Notes under the pieces: model-generated
Seen by the model: only the letters and a program-made list of their open reading frames with translations
Told to the model about the DNA's origin: nothing
Databases searched by the model: none
NCBI RefSeq assembly: GCF_947496995.1
Contig: NZ_CANMFD010000002.1
Location: 558,001-622,000, forward strand
Direction: 5' to 3'
From: an uncultured Roseibium sp.
Lineage (GTDB): Bacteria; Pseudomonadota; Alphaproteobacteria; Rhizobiales; Stappiaceae
DNA: 64,000 bases
Made by a program: the position numbers and the translations under genes
Part shown: positions 9,422 through 16,142 of the stretch, in pieces
Layout: each line of letters opens with the position of its first letter
Numbering within the stretch: the stretch's first letter is position 1

Positions 9422-10650
9422 CGATCGGGATCAATTCGATCTTTTCGTCCCCCTTGGCGCAGTAGGGCGAACAACAGCGATGCGGCTGCGAGCATGAACA
9501 GCGTGGCAGCGGCGCCCAGGAACACCGCAGCAAATCCGAAGTTCTGGATAATCGGCGTCAACGCAAGCGGTGAGACCACCTGTCCAAGGAACATCGCCGT
9601 TGTGATGACACCCGCAACACTGCCCCTGCGCTCAGGCGGCGCCACTTGCAGGGCCAGCATCAGGAAACCCGGCTGGGCCAAGGCATATCCAGCCCCCACC
9701 AGCGCTGCCCCTGCCAGGATGAGAGACCATAACGGGGCACTCGCCAGAGACGCGAATCCGCAGCCCATCAGAAGAAACCCCAGGCCGAAGGTGGCGGGCA
9801 GTCCGAGACGCTCGCTGATCCGCCGGAACGCGAATGCCACGACACCGCCTGTCAGCGTGAGAGCTCCGAGCCCTATGGCTGTGCCGGAAGCCGCGTCGAA
9901 ACCGTTCTGGTGGAGATAGAACGGCAACTGACTGGGCATCAGAAAAAACAGCATGACGGTGACCATGGTCAGAAAGCCGGTCGAGGCCGCCGGCAGGAAC
10001 CAGCGTGAGGCGGTCGTTTCCCCCGGCACTTCCGGAGAACGAACGGCAGCTGTCGCAGGCCGTTTTTCGTTGCGCAGGATCGGCACCAGAAGCGGCAGGA
10101 GGAGAACCGGCAAGGCATAGACCAGGAACGGAAGTCTTGGAGAGAGACCGGCAAGCCCACCCGCGAAACCGATGTAAAGAAACCCGCTGAAATTGATGGC
10201 CGCGGTCTGCCATCCCATAAAGGCGCTGCGCTGCCCGCCGCTGAAAATGTCCCCCACCAGAGCCACCTGGGCGGTCATGACCATCGCAACGGCAACGCCA
10301 AGCAGAAGGCGGCTGACCAGAATGGAAAACAGATCCGGCAAATAGGCTCCAGCACTGCCGGAAAGCACGAAAAGCAGGACACCTGCCAGCAGCAGCCGGG
10401 CCCGTCCGATACGATCGGCCAGCATGCCGGCGAGCGGTGCGACCAGCACGACGGAAAGCGATGGCGCGGAAACCAGAAAGCGCGTCAGATAGGCTGCATT
10501 CGGGTCGTCTGCAAAGCTCGCCTCGAGTGCCGGCAAGGCCGGGCTGATGGTTGCATTTGCCATGATTTTCAGCGTTGCCGTCATCAGCAGCGTGACTGCG
10601 GCCGCGTCCAGCCAGCGTGGATGCCCGGACATCGAATTTGTACGAAACAT
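9397..10650 (-). CDS. MFS efflux transporter
   Basis: A 417-residue major facilitator with 12 predicted membrane segments and the DHA1 motif A (GMLADRIGRARLLL) between TM2 and TM3, pointing to proton-driven export of a drug or metabolite. It is divergent from the merR-type gene at 10722. Its start is preceded by AAGGA and by a promoter with the long 19-bp spacer that MerR-family activators use, so its expression is probably induced by that regulator's ligand. Substrate is unknown. Its 3' end overlaps the guaD 3' end by 25 bases. Confidence 0.88.
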   Translation of the reverse strand: MFRTNSMSGHPRWLDAAAVTLLMTATLKIMANATISPALPALEASFADDPNAAYLTRFLVSAPSLSVVLVAPLAGMLADRIGRARLLLAGVLLFVLSGSAGAYLPDLFSILVSRLLLGVAVAMVMTAQVALVGDIFSGGQRSAFMGWQTAAINFSGFLYIGFAGGLAGLSPRLPFLVYALPVLLLPLLVPILRNEKRPATAAVRSPEVPGETTASRWFLPAASTGFLTMVTVMLFFLMPSQLPFYLHQNGFDAASGTAIGLGALTLTGGVVAFAFRRISERLGLPATFGLGFLLMGCGFASLASAPLWSLILAGAALVGAGYALAQPGFLMLALQVAPPERRGSVAGVITTAMFLGQVVSPLALTPIIQNFGFAAVFLGAAATLFMLAAASLLFALLRQGGRKDRIDPDRQALAAES

Positions 10651-10687
10651 TTCTTGTTTTTCCTTGCCTTTCAGAGAACCGGAAGGC

Positions 10688-10718
10688 AGCGTAGCAATTC
10701 AAGTCGACTTGAGGTCAA
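10688..10718 (-). promoter_or_regulatory. MerR-type promoter and operator for the MFS gene
   Basis: Read on the minus strand, a -35 TTGACC (10718-10713) and a weak -10 TACGCT (10693-10688) are separated by 19 bp instead of 17. The perfect 14-bp palindrome TCAAGTCGACTTGA (10699-10712) fills the spacer. This is the geometry by which MerR-family proteins untwist a promoter. The palindrome closely resembles the SoxR box of soxS (CCTCAAGTTAACTTGAGG). The merR Shine-Dalgarno (GAGG, 10711-10714) overlaps the operator edge, so binding could also limit merR expression. Confidence 0.7.
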
Positions 10719-10721
10719 GAG

Positions 10722-11162
10722 ATGAAATTACTGGATATTTCAGAAATATCGAAACAGACCGGAGTCGCCGCTTCGGCAATCCGCCACTATGAGGAAAAAG
10801 GGCTGATCACCTCCCTCGGCCGCAGGGGATTGAAGCGGCTTTTCAGCGCCGATGTTCTGGACCAGCTGGCGCTGATCACGCTTGGCAAAACGGCTGGATT
10901 TGCGCTCGATGACATCGCGAAGATGTTCGGACCGGATGGCCGCCCTGCTCTTTCCAGGCCGAACCTTCACCTGAAGGCCGATGAACTCGACCGGCAGATA
11001 GAACGGCTCTCGGTGCTCCGTGACATGATCCGGCATGTGGCGGAGTGCAAGGCGCCGAGCCATATGGAGTGCCCGAAGTTTCAGCAGCTGATCCGCATCA
11101 GCAATCGCCGCAAACGCGGCCGGGTGGAAAAGAAACGTGTTCCGGAGCGGAGCAAGCCTTAG
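10722..11162 (+). CDS. MerR-family transcriptional regulator
   Basis: A 146-residue DNA-binding regulator with the MerR winged helix at the N-terminus (ISEISKQTGVAASAIRHYEEKGLI), a dimerisation helix (about 80-110) and a short C-terminal sensor tail. Its sequence and operator are SoxR-like. SoxR, however, binds a [2Fe-2S] cluster through CxxCxC-x5-C, and here only two cysteines are seen (CKAPSHMEC), so an iron-sulfur cluster of that type is unlikely. The last 20 residues are strongly basic. It lies head to head with the MFS exporter and is its probable regulator. A redox thiol pair or a small ligand could be the input. Confidence 0.88.
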   Translation: MKLLDISEISKQTGVAASAIRHYEEKGLITSLGRRGLKRLFSADVLDQLALITLGKTAGFALDDIAKMFGPDGRPALSRPNLHLKADELDRQIERLSVLRDMIRHVAECKAPSHMECPKFQQLIRISNRRKRGRVEKKRVPERSKP

Positions 11163-11204
11163 GTCGGCGCGCAGCTTGGGGCAAAGAGACTTTCGAAAGA
11201 CATG

Positions 11205-11236
11205 AAAAAACCCGCCGGATCGCTCCGGCGGGTCTT
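11205..11236. terminator. bidirectional intrinsic terminator
   Basis: A 9-bp GC-rich stem (CCCGCCGGA at 11211-11219 with TCCGGCGGG at 11224-11232) has a 4-base loop. It is flanked by six A's on the left, which become a U-run for rplM-rpsI on the minus strand, and by TCTTTT on the right for merR. It sits between the converging merR and rpsI genes. Confidence 0.9.
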
Positions 11237-11265
11237 TTGATTTGCAAATCCAGTTTGTCCGGCGA

Positions 11266-11742
11266 TTAACGCTTGGAGAACTGGAAGCTCTTGCGGGCCT
11301 TGGCGCGACCGAACTTCTTACGTTCGACAACACGGGAGTCACGGGTCAGGAAGCCGTTCTTCTTCAGAACGCCGCGCAGCTCCGGCTCATAGTAGGTCAG
11401 CGCCTTGGAAAGGCCGTGACGCACAGCGCCTGCCTGACCGGAAAGACCACCACCGGTAACGGTCGCGATAACGTCGTACTGACCGGACCGGTTGGCAACC
11501 ATGACCGGCTGCTGAAGGATCATCTGAAGAACCGGACGAGCGAAATACTCGGTGTAGTCCTTCTTGTTGACGACGATCTTGCCGGTGCCCGGACGGATCC
11601 AGACGCGTGCGATGGCGTCTTTCCGTTTACCGGTTGCGTAGGCCCGACCCAGGCTGTCCAGCTTCTGGACATGGACCGGAGCTTCGGGGGCTGCGGATTC
11701 GACCGCGCCGCCCAGTTCTTCCAGGGATTGCAGCTCAGCCAT
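11266..11742 (-). CDS. rpsI: 30S ribosomal protein S9
   Basis: S9 binds the 3' major domain of 16S rRNA, and its C-terminal tail reaches the P-site tRNA. The 158-residue product has the core signature [17 protein letters not shown] and ends in the invariant [17 protein letters not shown] tail. The N-terminal extension of about 35 acidic and alanine-rich residues is common in alphaproteobacterial S9. The start lies 2 bases after the rplM stop, so the two are translationally coupled in the usual rplM-rpsI order. Confidence 0.97.
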   Translation of the reverse strand: MAELQSLEELGGAVESAAPEAPVHVQKLDSLGRAYATGKRKDAIARVWIRPGTGKIVVNKKDYTEYFARPVLQMILQQPVMVANRSGQYDVIATVTGGGLSGQAGAVRHGLSKALTYYEPELRGVLKKNGFLTRDSRVVERKKFGRAKARKSFQFSKR

Positions 11743-11744
11743 TG

Positions 11745-12212
11745 TTAAGCCCTCTTGCCGTCATTTTTTACGTTGAGGCTCTTCACGTCGACCATTTCGG
11801 GTGTCTGAGCTTCATGCGGATGGTTCGGACCAGCGTAAACCTTGAGGTTTTTCAGCTGCTTGTTGGACAGCGGACCGCCCGGCATCATGCGCTGAACAGC
11901 TTTTTCCAGAACACGTTCGGGAAAACGGCCTTCGAGAATGGCGCGCGCGGTGCGCTCCTTGATGCCGCCCGGGTGACCGGTGTGCCAGTAGTACTTCTTG
12001 TTGTCGTACTTGCGGCCGGTGAACACCACCTTGTCGGCATTGATGACGATGACGTGGTCACCGGTGTCAATGTGGGGCGTGTAGGTCGGCAGATGCTTGC
12101 CGCGCAGATGGTTGGCGATGAAAGCGGCGAGACGCCCGACAACCATGCCTTCTGCGTCAATCAAGATCCACTTTTTCTCGACCTCAGCCGTTTTGGCAGA
12201 GAAGGTCTTCAT
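11745..12212 (-). CDS. rplM: 50S ribosomal protein L13
   Basis: L13 is an early-assembly protein of the large subunit that binds 23S rRNA. The 155-residue product carries the family signature in [20 protein letters not shown] and the motif [14 protein letters not shown]. It is first in the rplM-rpsI pair. Its 5' leader holds two inverted repeats, the second followed by a U-rich run, which may be an attenuator (separate entry). Confidence 0.97.
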   Translation of the reverse strand: MKTFSAKTAEVEKKWILIDAEGMVVGRLAAFIANHLRGKHLPTYTPHIDTGDHVIVINADKVVFTGRKYDNKKYYWHTGHPGGIKERTARAILEGRFPERVLEKAVQRMMPGGPLSNKQLKNLKVYAGPNHPHEAQTPEMVDVKSLNVKNDGKRA

Positions 12213-12529
12213 GAGTTTGATCCATACTGGTCAGTTAAAGAAAAGGCCCGCGCGGCCTGAGCCGACGAACGGACCTGAATTCGTTCGTGGGCGCTTATAC
12301 GCCGGCCCCATCGCAGCGTCAAGAACGTTCTTCGCCAGAGCGTCGCCAATTTATCAATAAATTCAATTATTTATAAAAACGGTATCTTAATACCACATCT
12401 TATTTTCCGGTTTCCCTCCCCGCACCGCCTGCCAAACGGCAGGAAGATTGAATTGCCCGTCCGTATTTTACCCAAGGTTAAAGGGATCTGTGTTCTTGTT
12501 TGCTCTGAAAAGCTCACAAAGCCCGGTAT
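12213..12529. promoter_or_regulatory. rplM leader with possible attenuator; divergent intergenic region
   Basis: Reading the minus strand toward rplM, a 7-bp hairpin (12288-12282 with 12271-12265, loop 10) is followed by a small GC-rich hairpin (AGGCC/GGCCT, 12258-12254 with 12248-12244) and then TTTTCTTT. The second element is about 30 bases before the rplM start codon and looks like a weak intrinsic terminator or attenuator in the leader. Autogenous control of ribosomal protein operons is well known, but I do not recognise this as a described leader class. The remaining part (about 12330-12529) is AT-rich and should hold the promoter of the diguanylate cyclase gene. No coding region was seen. 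Confidence 0.4.
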
Positions 12530-13738
12530 ATGCAGTTGTCAGTCTTGAAAAATTGCCTGAGTAAACCCTCGGTGATCGCCGTCCTTCTTGGAGCGACCCT
12601 GTTTATTGCGCTGTCCGGGGCACTGCATACACTTCTGGACTGGCAGGTCAGTTCATCGATCCTCAGGCACGCCGAAACCAAGACGGCGGTCTGGTCCGAT
12701 CAGTTTTTCGGCAAAATTCCGAACGCGCACCAGATGTTCGTCGAGGGCGCTCTTTCCGAAGAGGAAATCAGACAGCTGGAGAAATCCTTCAGCATGGTCG
12801 ACATGTTGCATTTCGAATTCTTCGATGAAGACGGCCAGCGCATCTTCGTCTCGAACACGACCGACCCCGTAACGATTGAGGACAGTCAGAACAAGGCAAT
12901 TGAAGTCTACCGTACAGGCGAGCCGGTTTTCGCAATTCATCATACTGACGAGCGTGGCCAGCGCAGCGGTCCGGACACGATCGTCGAAGCCTTTTTTCCC
13001 GCAACCCTGCCCAACGGCGAGCGGATCGGGTCAATCGAGGTTTATGTGGACGTCAGCGAACTTGAAGACGCGCTTGAGGATTCGTTCGAGGAGATCAGCT
13101 GGATCCTGATCTTTGCCACCAGCCTGATCCTGGCGCTCCCCGCCGCCGCCTTCGTGATCAGAACGCAGCAACTCCGCAACCGCGACATGCGTCTGCTGGA
13201 ACTGACGAAATATGACCAGCTGACGGGGATCTTGAACCGCAATTCAATCTCCGAAACGCTCGACCAGCTTTTCGACGCCTCGGCATCGACGCAACGTCTC
13301 GGCATCCTCTTCGTGGACGTCGATTTCTTCAAGCAGGTCAATGACCGGTTCGGTCATGCCTGCGGCGACCGCCTTCTCAAGCATATCGCCGACATCTTGC
13401 GGCAAAGCGTCAGAAATTCCGACGACATGGTCGGCCGCTTCGGTGGAGACGAATTTATCGTGATTTGCCGGGATATCGACGAGGCCGATTTCCAGCATCT
13501 CTACGGACGCCTCATGGACAGGATCAAGGTGCCTTTCCGCTACCAGGGGCAGAACTACACACCAAGTCTGAGCGTCGGCGCGTATCTGTCCGAACCGGGT
13601 GACACGCAAAAAGCGGTCCTCCACCGTGCCGACCTGGCGGTCTATGCCGCAAAACGCAGAGGACGCGGTCAGGTGGTTGAATACTCAAGCGACCTGGAAG
13701 GCCTTTTCAAACAGGAAGAGCCCCGGCAATCGGCCTGA
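12530..13738 (+). CDS. membrane-bound diguanylate cyclase
   Basis: A 402-residue inner-membrane protein that should make c-di-GMP from two GTP. The layout is a membrane helix at about 17-38, a periplasmic sensor of about 150 residues (40-190) with no recognised fold, a second helix (about 190-212), and a GGDEF domain with intact GGDEF at 305-309. An RNSD motif precedes it by six residues, one more than the canonical spacing of the inhibitory RxxD site, so product inhibition is uncertain. It is divergent from rplM. The signal it senses is unknown. Confidence 0.88.
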   Translation: MQLSVLKNCLSKPSVIAVLLGATLFIALSGALHTLLDWQVSSSILRHAETKTAVWSDQFFGKIPNAHQMFVEGALSEEEIRQLEKSFSMVDMLHFEFFDEDGQRIFVSNTTDPVTIEDSQNKAIEVYRTGEPVFAIHHTDERGQRSGPDTIVEAFFPATLPNGERIGSIEVYVDVSELEDALEDSFEEISWILIFATSLILALPAAAFVIRTQQLRNRDMRLLELTKYDQLTGILNRNSISETLDQLFDASASTQRLGILFVDVDFFKQVNDRFGHACGDRLLKHIADILRQSVRNSDDMVGRFGGDEFIVICRDIDEADFQHLYGRLMDRIKVPFRYQGQNYTPSLSVGAYLSEPGDTQKAVLHRADLAVYAAKRRGRGQVVEYSSDLEGLFKQEEPRQSA

Positions 13739-13838
13739 GTTTCCCCTGAACGCCCCCCTACTCCGACTTTACCGGGGATCAACGCGCGCTGGCAGAGTGA
13801 ATGGCTTCGAAGATGGCGGCGGCCTCGGATCGGCCTGG

Positions 13839-14264
13839 TCAGCGGGGCGGGACCGAATAGGTGGCCGTCGCATGCGCCACCAGCTCTTCCTCGCCTTCCC
13901 CGGCAAGACTGCATTCCACCACCGCAAGCCGCTTTCCAAGCTTGAGCAGCCGGCAGGTGCAAAGCAGATCGCCCGGTCCGGGCTTGCGCAGGAAGTTTAT
14001 GTTCAAACTTGTGGTGACCGCCAGCGCCACGGGTCCGATATGGGCAAGGATCACCACATAGGCTGCAAGGTCGGCCAGCGCCATCATGGATGGGCCCGAT
14101 ACCGTTCCGCCGGGCCGAAGATGCATTTCATTGGCGGTCAGACGCAGGACAACCTGCCCCGAAGAGACACTGTCGATGGAATAGACCCTGCCCCCGGCAT
14201 GGATTTGCGGGAACTCCCGATCCAGCATCTCCATGATTTCCTGTGCGTTCATGACCGGCTGCAT
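13839..14264 (-). CDS. PaaI-type hotdog-fold thioesterase
   Basis: A 141-residue hotdog-fold protein, probably hydrolysing an acyl-CoA or aryl-CoA thioester. The segment RPGGTVSGPSMMALADLAAY matches the active-site helix of the PaaI/YbgC-like group, where an Asp in the helix is catalytic, and SLNINFLRKPGPGDLLC matches the following strand and turn. I chose the ATG at 14264, which follows GGGAG and GGGAA; a TTG lies six codons upstream. It ends 100 bases after the diguanylate cyclase, which reads toward it. The natural substrate cannot be told from sequence. Confidence 0.8.
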   Translation of the reverse strand: MQPVMNAQEIMEMLDREFPQIHAGGRVYSIDSVSSGQVVLRLTANEMHLRPGGTVSGPSMMALADLAAYVVILAHIGPVALAVTTSLNINFLRKPGPGDLLCTCRLLKLGKRLAVVECSLAGEGEEELVAHATATYSVPPR

Positions 14265-14451
14265 TTTCCCGACAACTCCCAAGATTAACGTCTTTTTTTC
14301 AACTCATCTTACGTAAACGTCAAATTAGGTGAATTGCAACCGGCAACGGGTTTCTCACGCTTTCGGACATTTCGGTAAGCTTCTGACAACCTGTTGGCGG
14401 CCATGCTTGTAAAAAATACGGCTACAATCGCGTTTCAATCAGGAGAGTCCG

Positions 14452-14961
14452 ATGGCTCAATTCCCGCTTTTTCGTAAATTCCTTGCCGTTTCCGTTGCCG
14501 TGGTTCTGGCCTCCGCTGCGTCTGTTGTTCCGGCCGCAGCGCAGACCGGCAACTGGACTTATATGGACGACCGGTCGACACCGGAAAAACTGATCGAGAG
14601 TTATTATTACGCGATCAACAACAAGTTCTACGTCCAGGCCTACAGTTATTTCCAACCGGACATGGCGCCTGCGGATTTCGAAAAATGGACCAAGGGATAC
14701 GATGATACCGAAAGCGTCTCGGTGAAGTTCGGCAATTCGGACCCCGATCCGGGGGCCGGCCAGATCTACTGGAATGTTCCCGTGGTGCTGTCGGCGAAGC
14801 GGACGGACGGGTCAAGCAAGGTCTTTACCGGTTGCTACAAGATCCACATGACCAATCTCGGCATGCAGACCGATCCGCCCTACCAGCCCATGGGCATCGT
14901 TTCCGCGAGTTTGAAGGAAACAAGCGAAGCCTACGACAAGGCAACGCCCGGAAGCTGCTGA
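14452..14961 (+). CDS. secreted protein, NTF2-like, unknown function
   Basis: A 169-residue product with a clear Sec signal peptide (basic start, hydrophobic core, cleavage near AAA-Q at about residue 31). The mature 138 residues begin with TPEKLIESYYYAINNKFYVQ, which resembles the first helix of small NTF2-like or DUF4440-type folds. Two cysteines, one mid-protein (GCYKIH) and one at the extreme C-terminus, could form a periplasmic disulfide. A good AGGAGAG precedes the ATG. The gene stands alone, and nothing around it suggests a role. Confidence 0.7.
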   Translation: MAQFPLFRKFLAVSVAVVLASAASVVPAAAQTGNWTYMDDRSTPEKLIESYYYAINNKFYVQAYSYFQPDMAPADFEKWTKGYDDTESVSVKFGNSDPDPGAGQIYWNVPVVLSAKRTDGSSKVFTGCYKIHMTNLGMQTDPPYQPMGIVSASLKETSEAYDKATPGSC

Positions 14962-15023
14962 AACAGCCCCTGACGAAGGTCGATTGAACGCTGGTGGACT
15001 TGTTCAGCAGCCATCCAGGCCTC

Positions 15024-16049
15024 TCAGCTTCTCCGGCGGCCGCGGCGGCGGCCAGTTCCGCCCTCGCTCTCGGCCCGTGCTGCGTCGGCTTCCCTGTTGG
15101 GAGGTGACACCAGCGGGCCGATTTCTGAAATGACTTCCGCAAGTTCCGGCCGCTTTCCGGCCTGATGGCTATCGAGCGCCTGACGCATGGCCGCCAGATG
15201 GACCGGCGAGGTGCCACAGCAGCCACCGATGATCCGCGCACCGGCATCAAGAGCCATATGCGCGTATCTGGCCATGAGATCGGGTGTGCCGGTATAGACG
15301 ACCTCGTCGCCGCGGATCTGCGGAATGCCGCAGTTGGCCTTGGCGACCACGATCGCTTCGGGATAGGCCTCGGTAATGTCCATGATCGCGGCCAGAAGAT
15401 CAGAGGCGCCGACCCCGCAATTGGAACCGATCGCGACAGGCGTGCAGGCAAATTGCGTCTGAAGGTCCCCCAGCCCCTTCGGCGCCAGCCCCATCATCGT
15501 CTTGCCGGCGGTATCGAAACTCGCCGTGATCACCAGCGGCAGACCAAAGCCCTCCGCGGCTTCCGCCGCAGCCTTCATCTCCTCGACAGCCGACATGGTC
15601 TCGACCCAGAGGATATCCGCCCCGCCTTCCGCCAGAGCTTCGATCTGCTCCCTGAACGCGGCGACGCCCTCTTCGTAGCTCAGTGCGCCCAGCGGCTGGA
15701 AAAGTTCACCGGTCGGACCGATGGAGCCGCCGATCAGGACCTCCCGGTCCACGGTGTCGGCGGCCTCACGGGCCAGCTTCACAGCGGCAATATTCAACTC
15801 CTTCACCCGGCCCTGAGCGTTGTGCAGCTTCAGCCGATGGCGATTGCAGCCGAAGGTGTTGGTCAGGATGATATCGGAGCCGGCATCGACGAACGACTGG
15901 TGGAGCGCCCTGATCTTTTCCGGCTCGTCCGTGTTCCAGAGCTCCGGGGCGTCGCCGGACACAAGGCCCATATCAAAGAGGTTGGTTCCGGTCGCGCCGT
16001 CAGCAAGCAGAGCGCCATTTCGGGCCAGAAGATCTTCCAGCTTGGACAT
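15024..16049 (-). CDS. bmt: betaine-homocysteine S-methyltransferase
   Basis: A 341-residue homocysteine S-methyltransferase-family protein with the three zinc-binding cysteines in IGSNCGVG and GGCCGTSP and the N-terminal DGATGTNL motif. It should move one methyl from glycine betaine to homocysteine, giving methionine and dimethylglycine. The gene lies just downstream of dimethylglycine dehydrogenase on the same strand, which supports betaine as donor and makes a two-step demethylation route. The C-terminus ends in an unusual Arg-rich tail (GRRRGRRRS). The start ATG at 16049 is preferred over an adjacent TTG. A generic S-methylmethionine-dependent enzyme is the main alternative. Confidence 0.85.
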   Translation of the reverse strand: MSKLEDLLARNGALLADGATGTNLFDMGLVSGDAPELWNTDEPEKIRALHQSFVDAGSDIILTNTFGCNRHRLKLHNAQGRVKELNIAAVKLAREAADTVDREVLIGGSIGPTGELFQPLGALSYEEGVAAFREQIEALAEGGADILWVETMSAVEEMKAAAEAAEGFGLPLVITASFDTAGKTMMGLAPKGLGDLQTQFACTPVAIGSNCGVGASDLLAAIMDITEAYPEAIVVAKANCGIPQIRGDEVVYTGTPDLMARYAHMALDAGARIIGGCCGTSPVHLAAMRQALDSHQAGKRPELAEVISEIGPLVSPPNREADAARAESEGGTGRRRGRRRS

Positions 16050-16142
16050 CAAGTTTCGTCTTTCACTTTTTCATTGGCCGCCCGCCTGGGGCATTTGTTA
16101 TCAGAGCCCACCAAAGGTTAAGGGTCTGCGCATCTGCGTGCA

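Noticed and set aside
10722..11162. Classical SoxR with [2Fe-2S] sensor
   Set aside because: The CxxCxC-x5-C motif is absent; only two cysteines, seven residues apart, are present.
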